This document shows positions 1 to 9,508 of a stretch of 64,000 nucleotides of DNA, one piece after another. The notes beneath the pieces were generated by a model. It was not told the DNA's origin. It saw only the letters and a list, made by a program, of their open reading frames with translations, and searched no databases. Every line of letters starts with the position of its first letter. Positions within the stretch are counted from its first letter, which is position 1. The translations under genes were made by a program, and so were the position numbers. The stretch comes from Mayamaea pseudoterrestris (lineage: Eukaryota > Bacillariophyta > Bacillariophyceae > Sellaphorales > Sellaphoraceae). Location: the NCBI GenBank assembly GCA_027923505.1, contig BROI01000023.1, forward strand, positions 434,001-498,000. Reading direction: 5' to 3'.

Positions 1-5
1 AGACG

Positions 6-3000
6 ATGGACGGACGCGAAGTCTACCAACGATTGCGAACGCGATACGAAGAAGGCGCTACTGCTCACATCGAGAAGGAACGCGCGCGAACGGAACTGCA
101 GGGAATGCGGCTGACCGAGAAGTGGTCACGGCCGACGATCGAATTTCTCGCACTGTTCTACAAGAAAGTCATCTGGCTGCTCGAAATGGACGCAGAAGCT
201 CTGACAGGTTTACAACGATACGACATGCTACGCGACGCTTTCTCCGAGCACACTGGATTCAGCGCCTCGCTAGCAGGTTTTGACGGAATGATTGCCATCA
301 AGAAACACATGGGGCAACACGACTCGGAAGACAATTTCGCGCAGTTGTACGCGCACTTAGAAGAGTGCTGCATCAAGTATGACAAGAAACACCCATCGAC
401 GACGAAGACTAAGCGCACAATCAATCAAGCGCAGTCTAGTGGAACGAAAGGAGGCGGCGGCGGCAATGGCGGCGCGACTCCAAGCGGCTTATCGGCGGAA
501 CGATTTGCAGCGATCATGAAGAAACCTCACGCGAGCGTGAAGGATGAAGTCTGGTTGGAGATGAAGTTTGATCAGCGAAAGCAGTTGAAGGACAAGCGTG
601 CGACGGCGCCCAAGACACCCGAAAACGGATGGCGACCGCGCAACCAACGAGGCACGGCTACGACGCAGACGCAAGTCAACGCGGCGCATCAAGAGCGTCA
701 CGCGACGGAATCTGTAGCGAACGATCACGCAAGCGTTCCTGGCACGATTAATATTCAGCCCGGCAATAGTGGAATGTCAGTCCAAACGGCTGCACGATCG
801 GTTCTGCAAGCGAACAATGCGAGTACTACAACTCAGCAAGTGACAGGATCGTTGACGACTGATAACACCGGACGAGGTACATTCAGCTTCAACATGCATC
901 GTCGTATGCGCGTCAATCGCGCACACTACGAGCGGATCAACGAAGGCGCGCTCATCGACAGCGGCGCGAACGGAGGCTTATGCGGAGGAGACATGCTCGT
1001 CGTTTCGGAAACGAACGCCGAGGTGGATGTGACTGGTATTGACGATCATATTGTCCCAGCTCTCAAGATTGGCACTGCAGCTGGACTGGCAAAGACCCTT
1101 AGTGGCGAAACCATTCTGCTTCTGTGTCACCAGTATGCTTTAAAGCGAGACGGACCGACGATTCATTGCCCGAATCAATTGCGCGCAATGGGACATCGCG
1201 TCGACGATATTCCGACCATGTTTGGCGGAACGCAACGAATTACGACGAACATTGGAGGCTACGTTTTGCCATTGGCGATTCGCGATGGCCTGGTGTACTT
1301 GGACGTGACGAAACCCACGTTCGATGATTTGGATAAGTATCCGACTGTCATCATGACGTCGGACGTGCCGTGGGACCCGACTGTTTACGATGTCGAGCAC
1401 GCGCACGACGATTTCGACGAACGAGATCACGATTATGGATCTTTCGACGAACGATTCGATGATGACGGTATCACGCACCGCAATCGTCACACGCCGACAC
1501 GCACTGGCGACGAACTTGACGTACTGATCAATCGGTGCGTGCGACACGCTCAGTTTTCACGCGTTAATTTGCGGAAGCTAAGAAGCAAGGAACCGGACTA
1601 TAATGCTCTTCGGCCGTACCTCGGATGGGTCCCGACTGAGCGAGTTCAACAGACTTTACGTCACACGGAAGCATGGTATCATCTCAGCGAACACCCGCGA
1701 TTACCATTTCGACACCTCACGAAATCACGATTTCCGGCCGCGAACGTTCAGCGGTTGCGCGAACTATTCGCCACGGACACGATACACTCTGACACGCCAG
1801 CTTTGGATGATGGAATTCTAGGGCATGGGGGAGCTACTAAGATGCAGCTCTTTGTTGGACGAGAAAGTTTTTACACGCGCGGCTACCCGATGAAGTCGGA
1901 GAGCGAAATGTCAAACGCGTTAGAGGATTTTATCCGCGAAGTGGGCGCTCCTAACGGACTGCTCAGCGACAATGCCAAGTCGGAGACTGGCAAGGCTGTG
2001 AGGGATCTCTGTCGGATGTACAATATTCCTCAAGTGACCACAGAACCGGGTCACCCAGAACAAAATCCATGCGAACGTCACACGTCGCACATTAAGCCAA
2101 TGATGGAGAACCTCCAACGAGATTCGGGTTCGCCAGGCCATTGCTGGGTTTTGCTGATTAAATTCGTAATCATGATACTGAACGTCCTCGCGACGAAATC
2201 GCTGGGATGGCGCACGCCAACGGAAGTTGCGTTCGGAAATTTGCCGGATATTTCGCCTTTGTTACATTTCAAGTGGTGGGAACCGGTCACGTTTGAGGCG
2301 CAGGGGAGTTTTCCCTCGGCGGTACGATCTGGCAACGGCCGATTCGTGGGCATCGCAGAGAATAGCGGTCCGCACATGACTTTTCTCGTTCTGACGGACG
2401 ACACGCTTCAGGCGATTCCGCGCTCCAACGTGGTCTCGCGCAGCTACTTGTTACCACGAGAGTTGCCTTCCTTCCCTGAGTCTGGAGGGGAGATTTCTGA
2501 AGAAGCTACACGCGCAAGCGAGCGAAATTTTGAAACTCCAGATCTCGCGACAGGACGCTACCATAGCATGAATGCGACAGAAAGTAGTCACGACAACTAC
2601 GAAGGAAACGACGACGAAACAATTCCGATGGCGAACCACGCCAACGTACCAGCGAAGTTCTTCAGAAGGGCTGAGCAAGAATCAGGGAATAAATGCCCTC
2701 TGTTCTCTCCAAGCGAACTCATCGGACGCACGTTCGTAAGGGAACACGAAAACGGTCAGAAAATGCGAGCGACTGTATGCGAATATATCGAAGTACGCGA
2801 TAACGAGCTACTCGAAACGACGAAAGGTTTCCTGATCCAGATGGGAGAGGAGCCAGCGAAAGACTTAATAAGTTACAACGAACTGTCGGATTTAATCGAA
2901 CGACAGATGGACGAAGATATACGAAACGATCCGGCGACTCAGTGGGTATTCACGAAGGTAATCGGACACGAGCTTAATTTGAAACCGAACGATCCGACAT

Positions 3001-4913
3001 ACAAAGGAAGTTCAAGTAACGTTCTCGTCGAATGGACTGACGGAACGACGACGTGGGAGCCTCTCGCGATCATGAAGAAGGACGATCCGATAACGATCGC
3101 AGAGTATGGACTCAAGCACGGCTTACTCGACAAGCCAGGATGGAAGCAGCTGGAACATTACACTCGGAAGCGAAAGAAGTTTCGACAGATGGTGACAGCA
3201 GCGAAACGAAAATCGAAAGCAAACGGCGTACGCTACAAATTCGGCGTAAGGTTGCCGCGCAATTATAAAGATGCGAAAGCTCTCGACGAGATCAACGGCA
3301 ACACGCTGTGGACGGATGCGATTCGAACGGAATTAAATCAGATAAATGATTACGACACGTTCGCAGATCAAGGAGTCGGTAAGGTTATGCCGGCGCCGTG
3401 GAAACGAATAAACGTGCACATGATATTCGATGTCAAGCACGATTTGCGACGGAAAGCACGACTCGTTGCAGGAGGACATATGACAGAGCCGCCGAAGGAT
3501 TCAGTTTACTCGGGCGTTGTGTCATTGCGAAGTCTACGAATGGTAGCGATGTTAGCGGAACTCAACGGTCTGGAACTGTGGGCAGCTGACGTCGGCAACG
3601 CATACTTGGAAGCGAAAACGAAAGAGAAGGTTTATATCGTGGCAGGTCCGGAGTTCGGGGAGCTCGAGGGTCACACGCTCACGATCGTGAAGGCACTATA
3701 CGGTCTTCGCACGTCAGGCGCACGCTGGCACGAACACTTTGCAGACACGCTCCGCGACATTGGCTTCACGCCGTGTATCGCAGAACCGGACGTGTGGATG
3801 CGCGATAAAGGCACGCACTACGAATACGTTTGTGTGTATGTCGACGATTTAGCGATAGCGATGAAGAATCCGAAGGAACTAACGGATCTTTTAATTGAGA
3901 ACTACAACTACAAGTTGAAGGGCGTCGGTCCATTGGCATATCATTTGGGCGCAGACGTTTGGCGAGACGACGACGGCGTACTCTGCTTCGGAGCGAAGAA
4001 GTACGTCACAAGACTATTAGCGAACTACAAAGAAATGTTCGGCGAGGAACCGCGACCGCAGACAAGTCCACTACGCGACGGCGATCATCCGGAACTCGAC
4101 GAAACGAAAGAACTTGACGACGACGGAATTGCGAAGTATCAATCGATAATTGGTGCGTTGCAATGGGCAGTAAGTTTATGTCGATTCGACATTCACTGTG
4201 CTGTCATGACTATGGGGAGATTCCGAGCTGCGCCACGAGCGGGGCACTTGGAACGGTTGAAGCATATTTGCGGATACTTACGAAGATACCCGGATGGAGC
4301 GATTCGATTCAACGTTTCGATTCCAACGGACGAGCGATACGCGACAGTTGACAAGATGGATTGGGATTACAGTGTGTACGGCAAGATCTGCGAAGAGCTT
4401 CCGTGGAACATGCCCACGCCGCGCGGCAAGGCGGTGCGAATGTCAACGTTCGAAGATGCGAACCTGTACCACGATTACACGACGGGACGGGCAGCGATGG
4501 GCATGCTACACATGTTGAATGGAACAGTCGTCGATTGGTTTTCGAAACGCCAAGCGACGGTCGAGACGGCGACGTACGGCTCGGAGTTTGTAGCAGCGAG
4601 AGTGAGCACGGAGCAGATCATGGATCTTCGCTTCACGCTACGCATGTTGGGAGTTCCGCTCGACGGACCTTCATGGATGTTTGGAGACAACAAGTCGGTA
4701 ACGCAAAGCAGCAACCTACCGCACTCTAGTCTGACGAAGCGACACAATGCACTGGCATTTCACCGTGTACGCGAAGCGATTGCGGCGGGAATTATTAATT
4801 TCAACCACATCATGGGAACGACAAACCCGGCGGATGTACTTACCAAGTTTCTTCCACGGGCTACGGCAAGCAAGCACTTAAAGAACCTGCTCTTCAAGGA
4901 ATCGAACTATTAG
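6..4913 (+). CDS. Copia Gag-Pol polyprotein (copy A, N-terminus outside window)
   Basis: An uninterrupted frame of 1,635 codons. Reading along it: Gag C-terminal part (1 to about 300, with a Gly-rich stretch and no CCHC knuckle seen); aspartic protease with DSGA near residue 318; integrase core around 595-705 with the D-D-E pattern; a chromodomain-like segment near 1002-1040 containing WTDG and TWEP; reverse transcriptase with the YVDD box near 1280; and RNase H with the usual C-terminal ADVLTKFL block. The first Met here is internal: copy B shows that Gag begins further upstream. The protein drives replication and integration of the element and is not a host function. Confidence 0.93.
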   Translation: MDGREVYQRLRTRYEEGATAHIEKERARTELQGMRLTEKWSRPTIEFLALFYKKVIWLLEMDAEALTGLQRYDMLRDAFSEHTGFSASLAGFDGMIAIKKHMGQHDSEDNFAQLYAHLEECCIKYDKKHPSTTKTKRTINQAQSSGTKGGGGGNGGATPSGLSAERFAAIMKKPHASVKDEVWLEMKFDQRKQLKDKRATAPKTPENGWRPRNQRGTATTQTQVNAAHQERHATESVANDHASVPGTINIQPGNSGMSVQTAARSVLQANNASTTTQQVTGSLTTDNTGRGTFSFNMHRRMRVNRAHYERINEGALIDSGANGGLCGGDMLVVSETNAEVDVTGIDDHIVPALKIGTAAGLAKTLSGETILLLCHQYALKRDGPTIHCPNQLRAMGHRVDDIPTMFGGTQRITTNIGGYVLPLAIRDGLVYLDVTKPTFDDLDKYPTVIMTSDVPWDPTVYDVEHAHDDFDERDHDYGSFDERFDDDGITHRNRHTPTRTGDELDVLINRCVRHAQFSRVNLRKLRSKEPDYNALRPYLGWVPTERVQQTLRHTEAWYHLSEHPRLPFRHLTKSRFPAANVQRLRELFATDTIHSDTPALDDGILGHGGATKMQLFVGRESFYTRGYPMKSESEMSNALEDFIREVGAPNGLLSDNAKSETGKAVRDLCRMYNIPQVTTEPGHPEQNPCERHTSHIKPMMENLQRDSGSPGHCWVLLIKFVIMILNVLATKSLGWRTPTEVAFGNLPDISPLLHFKWWEPVTFEAQGSFPSAVRSGNGRFVGIAENSGPHMTFLVLTDDTLQAIPRSNVVSRSYLLPRELPSFPESGGEISEEATRASERNFETPDLATGRYHSMNATESSHDNYEGNDDETIPMANHANVPAKFFRRAEQESGNKCPLFSPSELIGRTFVREHENGQKMRATVCEYIEVRDNELLETTKGFLIQMGEEPAKDLISYNELSDLIERQMDEDIRNDPATQWVFTKVIGHELNLKPNDPTYKGSSSNVLVEWTDGTTTWEPLAIMKKDDPITIAEYGLKHGLLDKPGWKQLEHYTRKRKKFRQMVTAAKRKSKANGVRYKFGVRLPRNYKDAKALDEINGNTLWTDAIRTELNQINDYDTFADQGVGKVMPAPWKRINVHMIFDVKHDLRRKARLVAGGHMTEPPKDSVYSGVVSLRSLRMVAMLAELNGLELWAADVGNAYLEAKTKEKVYIVAGPEFGELEGHTLTIVKALYGLRTSGARWHEHFADTLRDIGFTPCIAEPDVWMRDKGTHYEYVCVYVDDLAIAMKNPKELTDLLIENYNYKLKGVGPLAYHLGADVWRDDDGVLCFGAKKYVTRLLANYKEMFGEEPRPQTSPLRDGDHPELDETKELDDDGIAKYQSIIGALQWAVSLCRFDIHCAVMTMGRFRAAPRAGHLERLKHICGYLRRYPDGAIRFNVSIPTDERYATVDKMDWDYSVYGKICEELPWNMPTPRGKAVRMSTFEDANLYHDYTTGRAAMGMLHMLNGTVVDWFSKRQATVETATYGSEFVAARVSTEQIMDLRFTLRMLGVPLDGPSWMFGDNKSVTQSSNLPHSSLTKRHNALAFHRVREAIAAGIINFNHIMGTTNPADVLTKFLPRATASKHLKNLLFKESNY

Positions 4914-4931
4914 GTATGACTTGAGGGGAGT

Positions 4932-5242
4932 TGCAGGATGCGAACGAAAACAGCGAAAATCGGGCAAGTCACACCGAATGTCCGATAGGGTGACACAGCG
5001 GCACTCGCGGCTCACCACAGCCTCACGATCGCGTGATGCGTGGCAGCGACGGCTTCGAAGCGATTCAACGAGCATATTGCTGAAACTAGTGCGATATAGA
5101 GTAGAAACAAGCAGACTTACTAAGCTTGAAGAGTTAAGAAAGCGATTTATTCGTCTCTCGTATTGTAGCAACTGCAAGCTTGGATTGGCCATCCAAGGAC
5201 AGCTACAAGCGAAAGGTGCAACGATTTGATTTAGAAGTTACA
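4932..5242 (+). repeat. 3' LTR of copia copy A
   Basis: 311 bp, begins TGCAGG and ends TTACA, matching the two LTRs of copy B at 40838-41148 and 47071-47381 with about five differences by eye. A short purine-rich tract lies directly upstream, as expected for the plus-strand primer. Confidence 0.9.
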
Positions 5243-5581
5243 AAATGTACCGTACGGGCAAATCAGTGGTGAGCTCATGTAGCGTCCACACTCCAACGAC
5301 TTTACTTGAAGAAGCTCGTCAGGCGTGGCCATGAGGTAGGTAGTCATTTCATTCGTCAGGCCATCACCTTGCCCTTCTTTTACATGTAGCCAAACACTAG
5401 ATGAATGATCCGCAACGTAATTGCTGTGTTGACGACGATCTTGAAGCTGATGTTCACGGCTGCAATACCAAACCTCCTTGCATCGCGAGCAACGACGCAA
5501 TTTCTTGTGGAAAAATGGTTCCCTGGATTCACAACCAAAGGCATGGCAGGCCCGATTCAATGGTAGATTAGCGCGGTCCAT
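5231..5581 (-). pseudogene. MYND zinc-finger protein, 3' end replaced by LTR insertion
   Basis: An N-terminal fragment of a host protein, 116 codons from the ATG at 5581. Residues 12-52 carry a MYND-like zinc finger: paired Cys (C12, C17), CSRC (31-34), then YC and His residues at the usual spacing. MYND fingers are protein-protein interaction modules found in SET/SMYD-type and many orphan proteins. Downstream of the finger there is no second domain. The last three codons and the stop lie inside the LTR of copy A (junction 5242/5243), so the original C-terminus is cut off and should lie beyond the 5' LTR outside the window. The truncated protein could still be made. The exact subfamily is unknown. 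Confidence 0.65.
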
Positions 5582-6022
5582 GGTGTGTTCCAAGGCGATG
5601 ATTTACTAATGTTGCAGCGCCGCGAGAATGCAAGAAGTGCTTTCTATAATGAGCAGCTCTCCTAGAAATATACGTAAAAACGTTGCTTCGTTCTCATAGG
5701 GTCACATTCTGCCATATCCTGAAATTTACTTGAAAAACGCGACAATGGGGTAGCTGGATGTGCGTGAAGTAACAAAAATCGCAACGGTTATGATCGCGTG
5801 CGTCACAGACTCATTTTTTAATCGTGCGAGAAAACCGAACCTCCGCTTCGCGACGCGCAAGTGCATGATGCATGCATGCTTGACACAAGCGCGACGCTCG
5901 ACTTCAACTTGCCTCGTGATGCTTCCATGCGCGACGACGGCAAAATCTTTTGCCAGAGGTTGGTAGTGCTTGCTCGATGAAGCTGCGCTCCATGTAATAG
6001 TCTACTTTTACAGCCATTCAGT
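5582..6022. promoter_or_regulatory. Divergent intergenic region, MYND / PARG
   Basis: About 440 bp between two genes reading away from each other. It presumably holds both promoters. No clear TATA box, repeat or RNA gene was recognised. Confidence 0.4.
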
Positions 6023-7114
6023 ATGATATCTACATACTCGCAGCATCAGCCATCTCCATCTGCTGCCGACAAGCACTTGAGCAACCGAGGAGGTCCCGAT
6101 TCCCCTGATCGAACCAATCTTTCAAGGTGCTCCTTCTCGCGCAACTGGTTGCTTCATGTCGCCACTGAAACAATGGAGGTGGCAAATCGAGGCTACTATG
6201 TCAACAACAAGGGTGATACAGTCAATGTGAGTCAAGCACTGGAATATGCCAAGCAAAACTCGATTCATTATCACTATCAAGATGAGTTTCATTTGCAGCC
6301 GGAATCAACGACTAGTTCGACGTTGGAAACATACGACACTCGAGTGTCTGTCGTCTACGGAACATCACTGCAAGTGGCTGCCAAGCTGCGCAACCTGCAG
6401 GGCGACATTGGCGTTTTAAACTCGGCGAGCGCACGCAACCCTGGCGAAAAGTTTTATCGGGGAACTGTCAGCCAAGAGGATTGCATCTGTCGAGCAAGCT
6501 TATTGCATCCGTGCCTGCTTCAATTCAAAGATTTGCCGGATCATTACGTCAGCATTAATTCAAACTTTCCGGAAGGAACGTCGTCGGCATGCGCCATTTA
6601 CGCACCAAAAGTTCCAGTCTATCGGGTCGACTCGGAGCGCTGTCCAGTCTTGGACGAGCCGCAGCTTTGCTCGTTTCTATCCATGCCGGCTCCTAACGCA
6701 TTTGAGGTTGCCACGCAACTCGTGGAGCAGGAGCAGCAGCAACAAAAGGAGAAGCAAGGTGCAACAAAACTGACAGACTCGCCTACAAGTGTCACGAATT
6801 GTTTCGTCGACGAGCAGTTCCAGCAGCTGATTGATCGCATATACGAGCGCCTCGTTCGGGTCCTTTGCATCTTTCACGAAAACAATTGCCGCCACTTGGT
6901 GCTGTGCGCCTTTGGTTGCGGCGTACATGGGAACGATCCAAGCATGGTGGCGGAAATCTTTTGCAGTTTACTAAATGGCCGTTTCAAAAGCAAGTTTGAG
7001 ACGGTGGTCTTTTCCATTCAACCGTCGAGGACGTACAACTTTGACGCCTTTGTTAAGGTGTTTTCGTCGGCACAAACAAGCATTCCGCAAGCATGGTCTA
7101 CAAGAATGGAGTAA
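6023..7114 (+). CDS. Microbial-type poly(ADP-ribose) glycohydrolase (TIGR02452/DUF2263 family)
   Basis: Intronless, 363 aa. The family is a macrodomain fold that removes ADP-ribose chains from proteins. The N-terminal segment after residue 40 has the family pattern (an ATETMEV-like helix, then GYYVNNKGDTV). The signature ADP-ribose loop appears as NSASARNPGEKF followed by SQED at about 130-155, and the second signature as AFGCGVHGNDPSMVAEIF at about 299-316. In typical members the first loop is GGG...QEE. Here it is weakened to PGE...QED, so the second acidic residue is Asp instead of Glu. A Gln-rich low-complexity insert (QEQQQQKEK) precedes the second motif. Family assignment is firm. Hydrolase activity is inferred and uncertain because of the altered loop. 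Confidence 0.85.
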   Translation: MISTYSQHQPSPSAADKHLSNRGGPDSPDRTNLSRCSFSRNWLLHVATETMEVANRGYYVNNKGDTVNVSQALEYAKQNSIHYHYQDEFHLQPESTTSSTLETYDTRVSVVYGTSLQVAAKLRNLQGDIGVLNSASARNPGEKFYRGTVSQEDCICRASLLHPCLLQFKDLPDHYVSINSNFPEGTSSACAIYAPKVPVYRVDSERCPVLDEPQLCSFLSMPAPNAFEVATQLVEQEQQQQKEKQGATKLTDSPTSVTNCFVDEQFQQLIDRIYERLVRVLCIFHENNCRHLVLCAFGCGVHGNDPSMVAEIFCSLLNGRFKSKFETVVFSIQPSRTYNFDAFVKVFSSAQTSIPQAWSTRME

Positions 7115-7298
7115 CGCTTGTAAGGCTTGAATTTCTGCGCAACTGCATCACATTTTTTCAATATTAATATTAAAGCATGTTTCAATAGTAGTTATTTCAT
7201 TTTCTTTACGAAGAAGCTAATGGTCTGGAAGGTAGTCATGAGAAACTGTGGAGTGGTAGCTGACTGTCTTACCATCACTCATGCCGACGTACTCTCGA

Positions 7299-7449
7299 CC
7301 AGCCAGGCGCGCGCGCCAGTCTCACTTTTTCGTCCGGCACAAGATTTCGAAGGCGACGAATTTGGCGCGCCGCGTCCAGCCAGGCGCGCGCGCCAGTCTC
7401 ACTTTTTCGTCCGGCAGATTTCGAAGGCGACGAATTTGGCGCGCCGCGT
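7299..7449. repeat. Tandem 77/74-bp promoter repeat with GC palindromes
   Basis: Two near-identical units, 7299-7375 and 7376-7449, differing by a 3-bp indel. Each holds a GGCGCGCGCGCC palindrome and, near its end, TTTGGCGCGCC, which matches the E2F/DP core TTTSSCGC. The pair lies 110-260 bp upstream of the first EGF gene. A role in its control is inference. The rest of 7115-7559 shows nothing recognisable. Confidence 0.7.
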
Positions 7450-7559
7450 TCGTTCGTGGCTCCGCCTCCTTCCAAAGCAACAGCAAGCATCCGTTTTGTT
7501 CTGTGGCTGCAGCAAACAAGCAAAGAATACTAAATTTGCATTGAATCTATCCATTCACA

Positions 7560-8735
7560 ATGATTATGCGAAGTGTACTGCTAGTTGCCGTCGTGGCGAC
7601 GACCTTCTTATCAACGTCCACTCTGGCAGCTTGTCCGCCAGGAAACTGCAAACCATACGGCCAGTGCATTTTAGACACTCGCTCTTGTGGAGACAATTGT
7701 CAGGAGCGATGGTATGTAAAGACAAAGCTATTTTGTTTGAAATGAGTGACCAAGCATCGATGTGGTCAATGGCCTTGGAGGAGAGGAAGCGGAAGCGAAG
7801 GGACGGGCGCGAGAATCGGAACGAGCTGTCACAGAAATTGAGGCATCGGTCTCGTTGGAGATTCGTTGCTTGATATATAATGATGATGCACGAAGTGTAG
7901 CTAGCTTTGGAAGCACTGATAAAGCTTTTACGTGTCTCACACTGCCGTCCCTTTCCTTTGTATCGCACCTCTGCACCTTCCGTTACCTCATCCCAACGAC
8001 ACTTTACCTTGCTCGCTACCAAATTTACTGCATCCGTCCCAATATGACTTTAACAGCGTCTGCAACGAAGGATTTGCCGGTCGGGATTGCTCTTTTCGCG
8101 TCGATATTTGCTACAATGACGTGACGGAAAACACCGGGCCCCGCGCCTGCTTCAACGGCGGCCAGTGCTTTAGCAGCAACAACAAGGATTGGAGCTGTGA
8201 CTGCAGCGCAGCCTTTGGGGATTCGGCCAACTACGAGGGAACGCAGTGCGAGTTCCCTGGTGAAGTGATAAGTTGTGAGAATGACAAGAAGAGTAGCGAC
8301 TATGCGTTTTGCGTCAATGGTGGCGTTTGTGGAAAGAACAAGGTGGATTCGGGCGAAATGTTTCGCGGATGCACTTGCCCCAAGTTGTTTGAAGGTCGGC
8401 ACTGCCAGTTTCCATTGGGCATGGCGCCGAAGCGCGAAACTATCTTGTATCCGACGACTCAGCCAAGCGGACTGGGACCGGGCGCGATTGCCATTGTCGT
8501 CTTGCTATCCTTGGCGGCAGCTGTTGGGTTGATCTTTTATGCCGTCATTGTCAAGCGCCGACGTCAAGTCAAGCAATGGGACAACAAGTCCAACAATAAC
8601 AATTTAAACAATTACACGGATTACGATGAAGGGGAATTGCAACTGGAGGAAGTTGACATGAATGACGACCAACCACCAGCCTCGCTCAGTCCGTCTCGTG
8701 GAGGAGCGGCCGTGCACGACAAGGAAATCATATAA
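7560..8735 (+). CDS. EGF-repeat type I membrane protein, paralogue 1 (two exons)
   Basis: Exons 7560-7711 and 8057-8735 give 276 aa. The 345-bp intron starts GTATGT and ends CAG. The splice is supported because it rebuilds a Cys-Val-Cys of an EGF module and matches the neighbour paralogue exactly (phase 2). Layout: signal peptide (about 1-23), Cys-rich start CPPGNC, three EGF-like modules to about residue 172 (for example CVCNEGFAGRDC and CTCPKLFEGRHC), one membrane span (about 186-210) with a positive stop-transfer end KRRR, and a short acidic tail ending DKEII. It should sit in the plasma or secretory membrane with EGF modules outside and probably binds proteins, glycans or calcium. Ligand unknown. 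A duplicated GC-rich block lies just upstream. Confidence 0.82.
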
Positions 8736-9508
8736 ACGTTGCTCATGCATTGTTGATTCAGGCCACTTACGAGGTTTCGAGTGCACCAGAAACATGCTTT
8801 GCAGCCACAGGTTGCAACTTTGAGCGTTGTTATTAGAAGAAAATTTGCATACAAATTAGTTAAAGGTTACACGCAGTAAATAATTGCTCGTAGCCTCGTA
8901 CGACTTGATTCTATTTTCCCTCGTCACTGCGACGTGCAGCATATAGATGCAGCTAGCGAAAAGCATCACCTCGGCTACATTATGCACCTTATGATACCTT
9001 CTGCATATTATTTGCTACCGCTTGGAGATGCCAACCCGACTGAATCCTTCATGTGACTGCTGCCAAGTGACACGACTCCATGACTTGTTGGCCCGCTGCC
9101 TCCTTATCAAAAGCTGTTTAATCATACTGTCGCACTTATCGACCAGTGGCACGCATCCTAAGTGTAGCAACTCAGCATGAGTGAAACCAGATGGTTTTGG
9201 ACGCCGTCATCTCGCCAACAAGCTGCTGACAAGGTGCATGAGTCACTTTTGGCGTCACACGGCATTGGATTTGTCAGCTGTTTCACAGTAACACGACTGC
9301 CTATATGTGTTAGTTTCTCCGAAAACGGAAGGCGACGCGCCATTACATATGGACCATCGGATGAGTTGGTTCGTCCGGAAGGACATGGAAGGGACTTCGC
9401 GCGCGGACGGTGAAGCATCGCAAAACGACAACTTCGAATCATCGGACGGGAACCTGCCATTGTTTCGAGACGCATCCAAAGTAAATAGTAGCAGTCAAGC
9501 CTTTTATC
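8736..9508. other. Intergenic region between the EGF paralogues
   Basis: About 770 bp. Only short overlapping open frames (up to about 105 codons, both strands) with no recognisable domain. It must hold the 3' end of the first gene and the promoter of the second. Confidence 0.4.

Larger units (their letters stand above)
1..5242 (+). mobile_element. Ty1/copia LTR retrotransposon, copy A (left end outside window)
   Basis: Gag-Pol reading frame followed by a short purine tract (about 4923-4930) and a 311-bp LTR at 4932-5242. The part order protease, integrase, reverse transcriptase, RNase H defines Ty1/copia, and the family is CoDi-like. The 5' LTR and first part of Gag lie beyond the left edge. 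Sequence is nearly identical to copy B at 40838-47381, so both belong to one recently active family. What is visible looks whole. The element ends inside a MYND zinc-finger gene on the other strand. Confidence 0.95.

Noticed and set aside
7127-7873. 248-codon frame overlapping the first EGF exon
   Set aside because: It crosses the promoter repeat and a supported exon-intron junction and has no domain. A shadow frame.
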